Below are positions 15,521-24,725 of a DNA stretch of 46,469 nt, one piece after another. The DNA is from Blastocatellia bacterium. GTDB taxonomy: Bacteria; Acidobacteriota; Blastocatellia; HR10; J050. Made by a program: the position numbers and the translations under genes. The stretch's first letter is position 1. Every line of letters begins with the position of its first letter. The notes under the pieces were generated by a model. The model saw nothing but the letters and a program-made list of their open reading frames with translations, did no database searches and was not told the origin of the DNA. The stretch is taken from positions 1 to 46,469 of the forward strand of contig JANWZE010000060.1 in assembly GCA_025054955.1 (NCBI GenBank), in the 5' to 3' direction.

Positions 15521-16142
15521 AATGTGTTTCTCCTTTCCCTGGGAATTCATTGCCTCGCCGGTTAGAGCGGTTTTCTGCCCTTGGCCTGGGGGCCCCGCGT
15601 CTTGCCGACTAAAGGCACGCTGGGCGTGCACCCCAGGATAGACGCATTCACAAACCACTCTAATGTCTGGCAAGACTACCAATGATTGCTGTGCAACTTC
15701 TGTGCCACTAACGGATAAAAAAGCAAGTGATTGAAAATACGGCTGCTTAAAATGGGGTCAACATTGGGAGCATCCAATTTTTTGGAAATCTTTCCAAAAA
15801 TATGTTCGTCACCATTCTAACATCGGTTACATGCAGTGGCTTTTGGTCCTGGAGAACGTCCGGGGAGTCCGCTGAGCCTGACCCCGGGTGAGGCTCTCTC
15901 ACTACTTCAGCGCCGATTGGCAGAGCGACCAATTTTTGGCTGCAAATACAAGCACAATCCGCTTTTGTGAAGGGGGAGTAATTTGGACGTCGTTGAGATG
16001 AGTTTGCTCTATCATTTGATCTGAGGTCCTGCTGCTGCTCGACCGTTCACTCCGAAATCTTGTCGTTTGATAGCAGGTTGAAGTTTGATGGCTCGTTGAG
16101 TATGATGACTGCCCCTGGCTCACTACGAGGCTGTCACCGTTT
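15521..16142. other. Divergent intergenic region between the TonB receptor and glpK
   Basis: A 622-bp region separates the divergent receptor and glpK genes and must hold both promoters, although no convincing hexamer pair could be fixed by eye. The one clear structure is the palindrome at 15779-15800. Short open frames here lack ribosome binding sites and recognisable content. Confidence 0.5.
15779..15800. promoter_or_regulatory. Perfect palindrome, candidate operator
   Basis: TTTTTGGAAA and TTTCCAAAAA are perfect 10-bp arms separated by TC. The site is about 260 bp upstream of the TonB receptor start and 340 bp upstream of glpK. The symmetry suits a dimeric regulator. A T-tract terminator is a less likely reading because no gene ends nearby. 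Confidence 0.5.
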
Positions 16143-17645
16143 ATGAAACCAACTTATGTTTTGGCACTCGATCAAGGCACCACCAGCTCACGTGCTATTC
16201 TGTTTGATCGTCAAGGCGTGCCGGTGGCTATTGAAGCCGAACCGCTCCGTCAAATCTATCCACAGCCGGGTTGGGTTGAGCATGACCCGAATGAAATCTG
16301 GCGCTCCCAACTGACTGTAGCTCGACGAGTCTTACAAAACGCTGGCGTTACGCCTAGTAGCATCGCTGCCATCGGCACCACCAATCAGCGTGAAACAACC
16401 ATTGTCTGGGACCGACAAACAGGCATGCCAATTGCCAATGCCATCGTTTGGCAATGTCGGCGCACAGCGCCGCTGTGCGAAGAACTCAAACGCAGTGGAG
16501 TGGATCAACAGATTTCTGAGAAAACAGGCTTGCCGATGGATGCATATTTCTCCGCGACGAAATTACGCTGGATATTGGATCATGTGCCCAACGCGCGCGC
16601 CAGAGCCGAAGCGGGTGACCTGTTGTTCGGGACAGTGGATAGTTGGTTAATTTATCAATTGAGCGGTGGTCGTCTTCACATCACCGACCCATCAAATGCT
16701 TCGCGCACGCTGCTGTTCAACATCCATGAGCGACGATGGGATGATGAGCTATTGGCGCACTTCGATATTCCGCGACACATGCTTCCTGAGGTGAGATCGT
16801 CGAGTGCGTATTATGGCGAAGCTTGCGCTGATTTGCTTGGCGCCGGTATTCCGTTGGCCGGCTGCGCCGGCGATCAGCAGGCCGCTTTGTTCGGGCAAGC
16901 GTGCTTTGAGGCGGGGATGGTCAAGAACACCTACGGAACCGGCTGCTTTGTGTTAATGACGACAGGTTCCAAGGCGATTGCTTCATCGTCGGGGCTACTG
17001 ACGACAGTTGCCTGGGAGCTCGATGGTCAACTCGAGTATGCTCTTGAAGGCAGCGTGTTCGTTGCCGGTGCGGCGCTTCAGTGGTTGCGTGATCGCTGTA
17101 AATTTTTTGTTGATATGAGTGAGACAGAAGCGATGGCGCGCTCTGTGCCTGACACGGGCGGCGTGTTTTTTGTGCCGGCGTTTGTTGGTTTGGGAGCGCC
17201 CTACTGGGACATGCAGGCGCGAGGAGTGATCGTTGGACTGACGCAGGTCACCGAGCCGGCTCACATTGTCCGCGCAGCGCTTGAAGCAATGGCCTATCAG
17301 TCACGTGATGTGTTGGAATGTTTGCAGGCAGATGCTGCGATGCCTATCAAGTCACTGCGCGTGGATGGCGGCGCTTCGGCTAACAATTTCCTATGTCAAT
17401 TTCAAGCCGATATTCTTGGTCTTCCTGTGGAACGAGCCTCCGTTCAGGAGACCACAGCACTAGGCGCAGCCTTGTTGGCCGGTCTAGCCGTTGGGTTTTG
17501 GGGTGATAAACATGATGTGGCATCGCTTTGGAGAGCAGATCGGATATTCACGCCGGCGATGTCTGCCAATGAGCGAGACAAACTTTACGCGGCATGGAAG
17601 CAGGCTGTTGTGCGCGCTGGTGGATGGTCAGCGGTGGTGATGTAG
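16143..17645 (+). CDS. glpK: Glycerol kinase
   Basis: 500 residues, the family's usual length. GlpK phosphorylates glycerol to glycerol 3-phosphate with ATP in the cytoplasm. The FGGY-kinase signatures are clear: [16 protein letters not shown] at the N-terminus, [12 protein letters not shown], the GVPM-like substrate loop region [23 protein letters not shown], and the C-terminal signature [20 protein letters not shown]. No glycerol facilitator or glycerol-3-phosphate dehydrogenase gene lies beside it. rlmB begins 5 nt after the stop codon, so the two are probably co-transcribed. Confidence 0.96.
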   Translation: MKPTYVLALDQGTTSSRAILFDRQGVPVAIEAEPLRQIYPQPGWVEHDPNEIWRSQLTVARRVLQNAGVTPSSIAAIGTTNQRETTIVWDRQTGMPIANAIVWQCRRTAPLCEELKRSGVDQQISEKTGLPMDAYFSATKLRWILDHVPNARARAEAGDLLFGTVDSWLIYQLSGGRLHITDPSNASRTLLFNIHERRWDDELLAHFDIPRHMLPEVRSSSAYYGEACADLLGAGIPLAGCAGDQQAALFGQACFEAGMVKNTYGTGCFVLMTTGSKAIASSSGLLTTVAWELDGQLEYALEGSVFVAGAALQWLRDRCKFFVDMSETEAMARSVPDTGGVFFVPAFVGLGAPYWDMQARGVIVGLTQVTEPAHIVRAALEAMAYQSRDVLECLQADAAMPIKSLRVDGGASANNFLCQFQADILGLPVERASVQETTALGAALLAGLAVGFWGDKHDVASLWRADRIFTPAMSANERDKLYAAWKQAVVRAGGWSAVVM

Positions 17646-17650
17646 GCAAC

Positions 17651-18430
17651 ATGGGTTCTCATCCACAGCATGAACATCTGCGATCTGATCGGCCTGAGAC
17701 TCAGTACATCTGGGGACGTCATTCAGTCCTTGAAGCATTGCGCTCAGGCCGTCGGCCTATCCACAAACTCTATGTTGCCCGCGAAGCGCAAGACCCACAG
17801 ATGCAAACGATGATCGCTCTGTCGCGCGCCAACGGTGCACTGGTTCAAAGAGTGGAGCGGTCAGCGTTAGATCGGTTAACCAATCGGGGCAAGCATCAGG
17901 GCGTTGTCGCTGTTGTTGCGGCGCAGGCGTTTTTTGACGAGGAAGCCCTCTTTGATGAGTTGACCGACAATTCAATTCTAGTCGTCCTCGATCAGGTGCA
18001 AGACCCACATAATCTGGGCGCAATCATACGAACAGCCCATTGTGCAGGCGTTGACGCTGTGATTATCACGAAGCATCGCAGTTCCGGGTTGACGGATGTT
18101 GTAGCCAAGACGGCTGCTGGGGCGCTTGAGTATACGCGGGTGGTCAGGGTGACAAATTTAGCCACATTTCTTGAGCGGTTGAAGCAAGCGGGTTTTCAGC
18201 TCATCGGCGTGTGTCCTGAAGGACAAGTCAGTTATACGTCGGCGAGCTGGGATGGTCGCCTGGCCATTATCTTCGGGTCAGAAGGGAAGGGGCTTCGACG
18301 ATTAACGAAGGAGTCCTGTCACCAACTTGTCTGCATACCGATGCGCGGCAAGATTGACTCGCTCAATGTCTCGGTGGCCGTCGGTGTAGTGCTCTTTGAA
18401 GCTATCCGGCGGAGGAATAGAACCGTGTGA
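17651..18430 (+). CDS. rlmB: 23S rRNA 2'-O-ribose methyltransferase, RlmB-like (SpoU family)
   Basis: 259 residues. The N-terminal substrate-binding domain (WGRHSVLEALRSGRRPIHKLYVA) and the SpoU methyltransferase domain with its knot motifs (LDQVQDPHNLGAIIRTAHCA, IIFGSEGKGLRR and IPMRGKIDSLNVSVAVGVVL) are all present. The family methylates a guanosine ribose in 23S rRNA using S-adenosylmethionine. The ATG at 17651 was chosen because it lies just after glpK's stop; an in-frame start at 17594 would lie inside glpK. An RNA-methyltransferase paralogue such as TrmH is less likely because of the N-terminal domain. Confidence 0.9.
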   Translation: MGSHPQHEHLRSDRPETQYIWGRHSVLEALRSGRRPIHKLYVAREAQDPQMQTMIALSRANGALVQRVERSALDRLTNRGKHQGVVAVVAAQAFFDEEALFDELTDNSILVVLDQVQDPHNLGAIIRTAHCAGVDAVIITKHRSSGLTDVVAKTAAGALEYTRVVRVTNLATFLERLKQAGFQLIGVCPEGQVSYTSASWDGRLAIIFGSEGKGLRRLTKESCHQLVCIPMRGKIDSLNVSVAVGVVLFEAIRRRNRTV

Positions 18431-18447
18431 AGCGACGAATTTGAAGG

Positions 18448-18498
18448 CGAATGACCCTGGCATCTTCTGCGTTGAAGCGCAGAGGCGAGGGTCATTCG
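18448..18498 (+). terminator. Long stem-loop downstream of rlmB
   Basis: CGAATGACCCT and AGGGTCATTCG form an 11-bp outer stem. An inner stem TCTGCG/CGCAGA closes a short loop. The structure begins 17 bp after the rlmB stop and is followed by no T-run, so it is a plausible transcript end or processing signal rather than a textbook terminator. Confidence 0.6.
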
Positions 18499-18548
18499 AT
18501 TCAGCATCAGTGGTGTCGTCGGCTAGAACGATGCTCGATGAGAGTCAG

Positions 18549-18655
18549 TTCCAAAAAGATTAGCCTGAGATTTGAGAGATGAAGCAAAACATGCAGCGGA
18601 CATTTCGGCAGCACGAGCGTTGCAAAAAAGATGAGCGTGCGATTTGAGAAATGAG
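18549..18655. repeat. Imperfect direct repeat before the HTH-repeat gene
   Basis: Two copies of about 35 bp, at 18549-18583 and 18620-18655, share AAAAAGAT...GAGC, GATTTGAGA and ATGA in order. They lie in the spacer between the rlmB hairpin and the next gene. No function is evident. Confidence 0.6.
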
Positions 18656-18710
18656 AGTGCTCTGGCTACAATAAGGGGCGTAACAGCCATCCTACATGAA
18701 GAGGACAAAG

Positions 18711-19646
18711 ATGCCTGAATCACCGGATAAACCCAAGGTCGTTCGATTAATCAAGAAGAGCCAGTTGCCCAGCCTGGCTGACGAATCACCGCCGGTTAAG
18801 GAGAGTAGTCCCAGTCAGCCATCGGAGCCGAGCCAGCTCAGTTCGTCTGCTGAGCCGCCGCAGTGGAAAAGCGAGCGTGGCCCCATACGGTTCAACCGGC
18901 CACGTCGGCCAGGCCCGCCTGGCAAAGGGAGAGTTTCTCCGTGGTCCAAAAAGCCATCAGGCAAAAAAACGAAAGCTCATGCCGGGGCGGCTTCCTCGAA
19001 GGTGCGGACCCAAGCACGCGCATCTGCCCCACGAGCGGCTAAACCGGCTAAACCAGCTCCGGTCGTATTGACGCCAGCTCAGCAAGAGGAAATTCTCAAT
19101 TTGTACAGAGAAATGGTGGGCAAGGGCGAACGACCGCCAGAAGGGCGACGAGTCAAAATTGCCACTCTGTTAAACATTCCCTATGCGGCTGTTGCTCAGG
19201 TGGTCAGAGAGCACGTGACACATGAGCGTTACCGACGAACCAATTTTGAAATTGAGAAGCTGTATTGGCAGCAGGTTCGTCTTGGCCAGAAGAATGCGGG
19301 AACGATCGCTCAACAGATTGCCACGCAATTGAATCTGGATCTCGGGCGTGTGTGGTGGTGGCTGGAAAAGCTTCACGAACCGCGCAAGTCGTTCGTTCAT
19401 GACCCTGAATTGGGAGAAGCGGAGAAAAATGGCATTCTCGCTGCTTATGAGGCATACCTTCAGCAAGCCGAGCCTCCGGAGAAAGGATTGCATCAAACAT
19501 TGGCCGAGCAGATCGGCAATGTGACGCCTCGGCAGGTTCATAAAGTGTTATGGGCCTATCGGGACCAGGTATGGCAAACACTGGAGGGTCGAGAACCTCC
19601 GGTCCCTGTCCCACCAGCCAATGATGAAGTGGTGGCGCCGTCTTGA
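18711..19646 (+). CDS. Unrecognised protein with basic disordered N-terminus and three HTH-like units
   Basis: 311 residues from the ATG at 18711, which has GAGG at proper distance; an ATG at 18696 lacks one. Residues 1 to about 120 are rich in Pro, Ser, Lys, Arg and Ala and probably disordered. Three similar units of about 60-65 residues follow, each a helix followed by an IAxxLxxxxxxVxxV-type segment: RRVKIATLLNIPYAAVAQVV, then AGTIAQQIATQLNLDLGRVW, then LHQTLAEQIGNVTPRQVHKV. This suggests tandem helix-turn-helix units binding nucleic acid. I do not recognise the family. Its close neighbour is the ATP-grasp-like gene 27 bp downstream. Confidence 0.75.
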   Translation: MPESPDKPKVVRLIKKSQLPSLADESPPVKESSPSQPSEPSQLSSSAEPPQWKSERGPIRFNRPRRPGPPGKGRVSPWSKKPSGKKTKAHAGAASSKVRTQARASAPRAAKPAKPAPVVLTPAQQEEILNLYREMVGKGERPPEGRRVKIATLLNIPYAAVAQVVREHVTHERYRRTNFEIEKLYWQQVRLGQKNAGTIAQQIATQLNLDLGRVWWWLEKLHEPRKSFVHDPELGEAEKNGILAAYEAYLQQAEPPEKGLHQTLAEQIGNVTPRQVHKVLWAYRDQVWQTLEGREPPVPVPPANDEVVAPS

Positions 19647-19673
19647 TGTTCCACTGCACGGATAGCCCAGTCA

Positions 19674-21032
19674 ATGCTTCTGCCGCCTATTGTCAGAGAG
19701 CTTTATCGTCGAATCCTTGAGCATGGGACTGCCGGCGTGCGGCGATATTACGACGCGCTGCGCCGACGAGGGATTGAACCGGTTCCTGACCCAAGCCGTG
19801 GTGTCATGGATTTGTATGCTCCGAATCCGGTCATCGTGGGAGGGGAGATTATTCGCCTGATGACGGCTGACGCCAATCGCTTTTGCGCAGCCCTGCGGGC
19901 ATCGGTCAGCGACGCGCAGACGCTGTTGAATCGAGCGCCGGCAGCGATCGCACAAGATTATGCTTCGTTAGAAGTCGCTCAACAGATTCTGGATTCGCTG
20001 CGTGCGGCTCATCCGTTGACCAGCCTGGATGCGTTTTTGGTTGAGCGCGAGGGAACATTGCAGCCGGCCTACCTTGAATGGCAAACGGTTGGCACCTATC
20101 TGACGCTTGGTCGGTGGGTCGTGGAGAGCGTTGCTTCGGCGTGGCCGGAGGTGAAGTCTTATTCCAGCTTAACGGCTTGGCCACATCTGAGCTTGGGAGA
20201 CTTGACGGAGCGATTAAGAACGTTTTACCTGGCCGGCATTGAAGATGATCCACGACATGGCGTCGTCATTGATTATCTTCCGCATCAACAGCCCACCTGT
20301 CGTGAATTTTATGCGATCCGCGAGCTGACCGGTGGCGTGGAGCAAGGCATGGGCATCATTGACCCTCGTGAAATTGTCCGCCGAGAAAGGACGTTTTATT
20401 ACCGGCGCCAAGACACGTGGGTTCCCATCCGTCGCGTCTATTCTCGATTGGTTTACTCAGATATTGTGCGGCTGGAATCCGAAGCATCGTCCGATCAATT
20501 ACACACCATCCATCGGTTTTTTCAAGAAGCAGAGCAGGTGACGTGGATCAACCATCCGCTTCATTTTTTCTATGGGTCGAAGGCTGATTTTGCCGATTTT
20601 CATCAAAGCAATCTGTCGCCGTTTCTGCCGGCCACAGAGCGGATCACAACTGAATTGATCAAGCGTCAGTTTTCACAACGCCATGGTGAGGATAGGCTCG
20701 TCGGATTTGTGCTGAAGCCACCCGACTTGCAAAGTGGCAAGGATGTGACCCTAGACCCGCGGATCTCTGACCTGAAGCCGGGATGGATATTACAACGCCA
20801 AATACATCCGGCAGCATGTCATGCTACGTTGCATGGTCCGCGCACACCCGAAATTCGCATCATGTGTTTGCCCGATGAACAAGGACAACTCATCGCCGGG
20901 TTGATGTTCAATCGTGTCAAAGCGGCTGAGGTATTTCTGTCCAATGCCGGACATACAGCGAAATTGAACATTCCCGGCACCGGCGAAGGTTATGGCATCG
21001 TCGTTTACGAACAGCATGCGCTGGCTAAGTAG
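19674..21032 (+). CDS. Unassigned protein with ATP-grasp-like layout
   Basis: 452 residues with no signal peptide. The order of segments recalls circularly permuted ATP-grasp ligases: a Rossmann-like VVIDYLPHQQPTCREFYAI with a later FYYRRQDTWVPIRRVYSRL, then NHPLHFFYGSKADFADFHQ, and a lysine strand FVLKPPDLQSGKDV followed by WILQRQIHPA. In that family FVLKP carries the ATP-binding lysine. This is a fold guess from motifs, not a family assignment. Substrate is unknown. Its last 8 nt overlap the 3' end of the convergent yebC gene. Confidence 0.7.
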   Translation: MLLPPIVRELYRRILEHGTAGVRRYYDALRRRGIEPVPDPSRGVMDLYAPNPVIVGGEIIRLMTADANRFCAALRASVSDAQTLLNRAPAAIAQDYASLEVAQQILDSLRAAHPLTSLDAFLVEREGTLQPAYLEWQTVGTYLTLGRWVVESVASAWPEVKSYSSLTAWPHLSLGDLTERLRTFYLAGIEDDPRHGVVIDYLPHQQPTCREFYAIRELTGGVEQGMGIIDPREIVRRERTFYYRRQDTWVPIRRVYSRLVYSDIVRLESEASSDQLHTIHRFFQEAEQVTWINHPLHFFYGSKADFADFHQSNLSPFLPATERITTELIKRQFSQRHGEDRLVGFVLKPPDLQSGKDVTLDPRISDLKPGWILQRQIHPAACHATLHGPRTPEIRIMCLPDEQGQLIAGLMFNRVKAAEVFLSNAGHTAKLNIPGTGEGYGIVVYEQHALAK

Positions 21033-21774
21033 TAGCGGCTGCTTCCAGCTCATGCTGAGGAATATCAAAGTTGGCAAACACGTGTTGGACGTCGTCGTGC
21101 TCATCCAATGCTTCATAGAGTTTGAGCATCATCTGAGCATCCTTGCCGGAAATTTTCACGTAGTTTTGCGGCAGTTTCGTGATGCTGGCTGAGGTTGGCT
21201 CCAAGCCGGCTTGTTTCACTGCCGACAGCACAGCCTCGAAGTTCTCAGGCGCCGTGATAATCTCAAACGCGCCCTCTTCTTCGGTGACGTCGTCGGCGCC
21301 GGCTTCAATGGCCAGCGCGTAGATCTGATCTTCAGAGACGCTGCCTTTATCGAACGTGATGTATCCTTTGGTCTCGAACATCCAGGCCACGCATCCGCTT
21401 TCGCCCAGGTTGCCATTATGGCGGGAGAAGAGATGTCGCAGTTCGGACACCGTTCGGTTTTTATTGGAGGTTACCGCTTCCACCATGATGGCCACGCCAC
21501 CGGGTCCATAGCCTTCGTAAACGACTTCTTCAAGGCTCTCGCCGGCGATCTTGCCTGTGCCACGATCAATCGCCCGCTGGATCGTATCGTTGGGCATGTT
21601 GGCTGCTTTCGCATCGCTGATCGCTTTTCTCAGGCGGGGATTGGCATCAGGGTCGCCGCCGCCGCGAGCTGCAATGGTTAATTCACGAATCAGCTTCGTG
21701 AACAGCTTGCCGCGCTTCGCATCGAGCGCCCCTTTCTTATGTTTAATGCTATGCCACTTGGAGTGTCCTGACAT
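21025..21774 (-). CDS. yebC: YebC/PmpR-family protein
   Basis: 249 residues, full length. The start MSGHSKWHSIKHKKGALDAK is the family signature, followed by LFTKLIRELTIAARGGGDPD and NMPNDTIQRAIDRGTG. Members have been described as transcriptional regulators and, more recently, as factors that relieve ribosome stalling. The ATG at 21774 was taken over an upstream in-frame start because conservation begins there. It lies 105 bp downstream of gltX in the same direction. Confidence 0.95.
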   Translation of the reverse strand: MSGHSKWHSIKHKKGALDAKRGKLFTKLIRELTIAARGGGDPDANPRLRKAISDAKAANMPNDTIQRAIDRGTGKIAGESLEEVVYEGYGPGGVAIMVEAVTSNKNRTVSELRHLFSRHNGNLGESGCVAWMFETKGYITFDKGSVSEDQIYALAIEAGADDVTEEEGAFEIITAPENFEAVLSAVKQAGLEPTSASITKLPQNYVKISGKDAQMMLKLYEALDEHDDVQHVFANFDIPQHELEAAATT

Positions 21775-21879
21775 AATCTCCTCGGCGTGTCGAGTTGGAG
21801 CGGAAATATAACATTTGGATAGAGCGCTTGGCAAATTGGCCGGACGGCCGATAAGCGACTGAGCGAGTGTCATCAGCTC

Positions 21880-23319
21880 TCAACTGATCCATCGTGTTGC
21901 CTGACGCAGGCGCAGAGCAGTGCGTTGTTGGCCGATGGTGACGATCACATCAAAAATCCCTGGGGTGGCAGCGCTTCCTGTCAAAGCCGTGCGTACCGCG
22001 TTGATCAGAATGCCTGCTTTCAGGCCTCGCTCGGCAGCCAGTTGTCGCAATACGGCTTCAGTTGATTCCAGCGTGAAGGAGTCCAGTTGTTCATATCTGT
22101 GAGCTAACTCGGGCAGCAGCTCTTTCAGTTCTGGTCGGCTCAGATTTTGAGCAACTGCTTCCGGTTGCATGGTGAAATCGTCAGATAAGTAGGGCCGTCC
22201 GGCCTCAACGAAGTAGGTCAGCGTGCGCGCTCGCGATTTGAGCAGCTCAATAAACTGACAGAACCACTGACGTTGCTCGCCGGCATAGGCTTCATTCCAG
22301 AGGTTGGCCTTGATGAGCTCAGACCGGACAAATGGAATCAAGGCTTCGGTGGACATTTTACCGAGGTGCTGGGCGTTGACCCATAGCGCTTTGTCCGGAT
22401 CAAAAATAGCGTTGGTCTTGCTGATGCCTTCCAGGGAGAATGCGGCAATCAGTTCGGGCGTGGTGAACAGTTCTTGTTTGCTGGCGCCCGGCGACCAGCC
22501 CAGCAACGCCAGAAAATTCCTAAAAGCCTCCGGCAAGAAACCCATGTCACGATAGGCAGTGACGCTGGTGGCGCCGTGGCGCTTCGAGAGGCGTGTGCGG
22601 TCGGGGCCGAGAATGAGCGGCAGATGCGTGAAACAGGGCAGCGACAAGCCCAACGCCTGATAGAGCAGCACCTGTTTGGGGGTGTTGGACAAGTGATCGG
22701 CACCGCGAATGACGTGGCTGATGCGCATTTGAGCATCATCCACCACCACGCTCAGGTGATACGTGGGATGCCCATCCGAGCGCAACAGCACAAAGTCTTC
22801 GATCATGGCGTTCTGCACCTGGATACGTCCGAAGACCACGTCATCAAATTGTGTTGTGCCTTCCAAGGGGACCTTAAACCTGATAGCGCGTGGCGCGCCA
22901 GCGTCAAGCTTTGATTGAATCTCCTGGTTTGTCAGTGAGCGGCAGGCGCGGTCGTATTGGGCATCGCGCTTTTGTTGGAGGGCGCGCTGACGCTTGATGG
23001 CCAATTCTTGTGGTGAGCAAAAACAATAGTAGGCGTGGCCTGATTCGACCAAGGCATGCGCTGTTTGCTGGTAGAGAGGCAATCGCTGAGATTGAAAGTA
23101 AGGTCCTTCATCCCAGTCCAGCTCCAGCCAACGAAGACCCTCCAGGATTCCCTCGACCATCTCTGAGGATGAGCGTTCCGCGTCTGTGTCTTCGATGCGG
23201 AGGATGAACGTCCCGTGATGCTTGCGAGCAAACAACCAATTGAAGAGCGCCGTGCGCGCGCCACCAACGTGAAGAAAGCCGGTGGGTGAAGGAGCGAAGC
23301 GAACGCGAATATCGGTCAT
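21880..23319 (-). CDS. gltX: Glutamyl-tRNA synthetase
   Basis: 479 residues, normal length. It attaches glutamate to tRNA-Glu. The class I motifs are seen as PSPTGFLHVGGARTALFNWL (HIGH-type, residues about 9-28) and RTRLSKRHGAT (KMSKS-type). YYCFCSPQEL carries a CxC of the zinc-binding insert found in many bacterial enzymes. The ATG at 23319 is preferred; an in-frame TTG two codons earlier is possible, and no strong Shine-Dalgarno decides between them. The gene is followed by yebC. Confidence 0.96.
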   Translation of the reverse strand: MTDIRVRFAPSPTGFLHVGGARTALFNWLFARKHHGTFILRIEDTDAERSSSEMVEGILEGLRWLELDWDEGPYFQSQRLPLYQQTAHALVESGHAYYCFCSPQELAIKRQRALQQKRDAQYDRACRSLTNQEIQSKLDAGAPRAIRFKVPLEGTTQFDDVVFGRIQVQNAMIEDFVLLRSDGHPTYHLSVVVDDAQMRISHVIRGADHLSNTPKQVLLYQALGLSLPCFTHLPLILGPDRTRLSKRHGATSVTAYRDMGFLPEAFRNFLALLGWSPGASKQELFTTPELIAAFSLEGISKTNAIFDPDKALWVNAQHLGKMSTEALIPFVRSELIKANLWNEAYAGEQRQWFCQFIELLKSRARTLTYFVEAGRPYLSDDFTMQPEAVAQNLSRPELKELLPELAHRYEQLDSFTLESTEAVLRQLAAERGLKAGILINAVRTALTGSAATPGIFDVIVTIGQQRTALRLRQATRWIS

Positions 23320-23371
23320 ATACAAAAACGAAAGGCAAGCTGCTGCCAGCTTGCCTTGGAATAAGTGCTGG

Positions 23372-23462
23372 CGGAGGGGGTGGGATTCGAACCCACGGAA
23401 GGCTGTTACACCCTCAACGGTTTAGCAAACCGCCGCACTAGGCCGGACTATGCGACCCCTCC
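23372..23462 (-). tRNA. tRNA-Ser (GCT)
   Basis: A 91-nt class II tRNA with a long variable arm. Acceptor arms GGAGGGG/CCCCTCC have discriminator G; the anticodon loop TTGCTAA gives GCT, and the T loop TTCGAAT is canonical. It is read in the same direction as gltX, 52 bp upstream of it. Confidence 0.97.
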
Positions 23463-23576
23463 TGCGTGCTATGTCTCTCTGTTACTAACTCGAATTCATC
23501 GCTCAGTATCTCGCTTGACGTTACTTTATGAAGTGAGTCCCTAGTATCTCCGAACGGCGAGAGCTTTGTCAAGATT

Positions 23577-24602
23577 CTATCGTCGGACGGCATAATATCC
23601 TTCGCGCGCGTAAGCAATGTAGGCTGGATTGCTTGTTTCCACGCGAATGCGGCGGAACCGGCCATCGAAATTCAAGTTTTGCGGAACGTAGTGCAGGACA
23701 TATTGGGCGTTTAGTTCCTGCGCGATGTCGTTGTAGACAGAAGTCAGATCATATTGGCTCACCGGGAAATAGATTTTGCCGCCCGTTCGTTCGGCCAGCG
23801 AGATGAGCCAGCGTTCTGATTCATCTAACGCCTGAAGCAGCCATTGAATCTGCAGGTCGCGCGGGTCTAATGCGCGGAAGATTGAAGGCGAGCGAATGCC
23901 TCGCAGATACTCGCGGAGCGCCTTGGTCTTACTGATGACATAGACGCTGGCCTCCGCCCGTTGTATCGCTTCAAAGGCTTCCGCCGCTGATTTGGGATGT
24001 TTACCTTGGTAGGTATCAACGCCATCAGTCAACAACAGGATCGTGCGGCGGCCATCAATTTGAGATAGCTTGAGCGCTGCTTCGTACAGGGCGTTGTAAA
24101 AGGCTGTGTTTCCCGTGGCCGGCAAATTCATCAAAGCCCGTTCAAGACGGAGTTTGTCTGATGTCCAATCCTCAAGCAGCCGCACGGTGTCGTTAAATTG
24201 GTAAATGCAGACGCGGTCGTTAGGGCGCAATTGCGTGATGACGGAGAGGGCTGCCAACCGGATGTTGTCAATTTCCGTCTGCACGCTGCCGGATACGTCA
24301 ATCAACATCACGATGTGAGCGGCTACCGAGTCAGCGTAAAATCCGGTCAGCTCTTGTCGGCGACCATCTTCGTACAGTATGAAGTCGGATTTGGTCAGAC
24401 CTTGAATAGGCCGACCATAGCGGTTTCGCACGGTGACCGGCACGACAACTTCCGTCGTCGAAAGCCTGACCGCCTCATCGCTCTCGGAAGCGGCTGTGGA
24501 AGGCGGCGGCGATTCACGGCGGTGCCGACCGCTTTGAGCGACCGATGACCCTTGACACAAGATCAAAATGACAAGCGTCAACCAGCAAGAGAATTTTTTC
24601 AT
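23577..24602 (-). CDS. Secreted VWFA-domain protein (acidobacterial VWFA-related type)
   Basis: 341 residues. A signal peptide (residues 1 to about 22, ending SSVAQ) is followed by a low-complexity linker, a short beta domain (VPVTVRNRYGRPIQGLTKSDF), and a von Willebrand A domain with the MIDAS metal site DVSGS in MLIDVSGSVQTE and LLLTDGVDTYQG. The C-terminal FDGRFRRIRV...AREGYY matches the acidobacterial VWFA-related family. Ligand and role are unknown. It is one of three such genes in the window. Confidence 0.92.
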   Translation of the reverse strand: MKKFSCWLTLVILILCQGSSVAQSGRHRRESPPPSTAASESDEAVRLSTTEVVVPVTVRNRYGRPIQGLTKSDFILYEDGRRQELTGFYADSVAAHIVMLIDVSGSVQTEIDNIRLAALSVITQLRPNDRVCIYQFNDTVRLLEDWTSDKLRLERALMNLPATGNTAFYNALYEAALKLSQIDGRRTILLLTDGVDTYQGKHPKSAAEAFEAIQRAEASVYVISKTKALREYLRGIRSPSIFRALDPRDLQIQWLLQALDESERWLISLAERTGGKIYFPVSQYDLTSVYNDIAQELNAQYVLHYVPQNLNFDGRFRRIRVETSNPAYIAYAREGYYAVRR

Positions 24603-24725
24603 GGGGGCTAATTATGCCAGATGCCGGCACGCCGGGACAAGCCAAAGGGCGGGCGGTTGTGCTATCATTACGCCTCAACCTGAACGTGAAAACGTTTCGA
24701 ACTCAGCTAGAAGCGAGGTGATTCA

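Noticed and set aside
15902-16123. 73-codon minus-strand frame upstream of glpK
   Set aside because: Low-complexity Ser/Thr/Gln content and no ribosome binding site.
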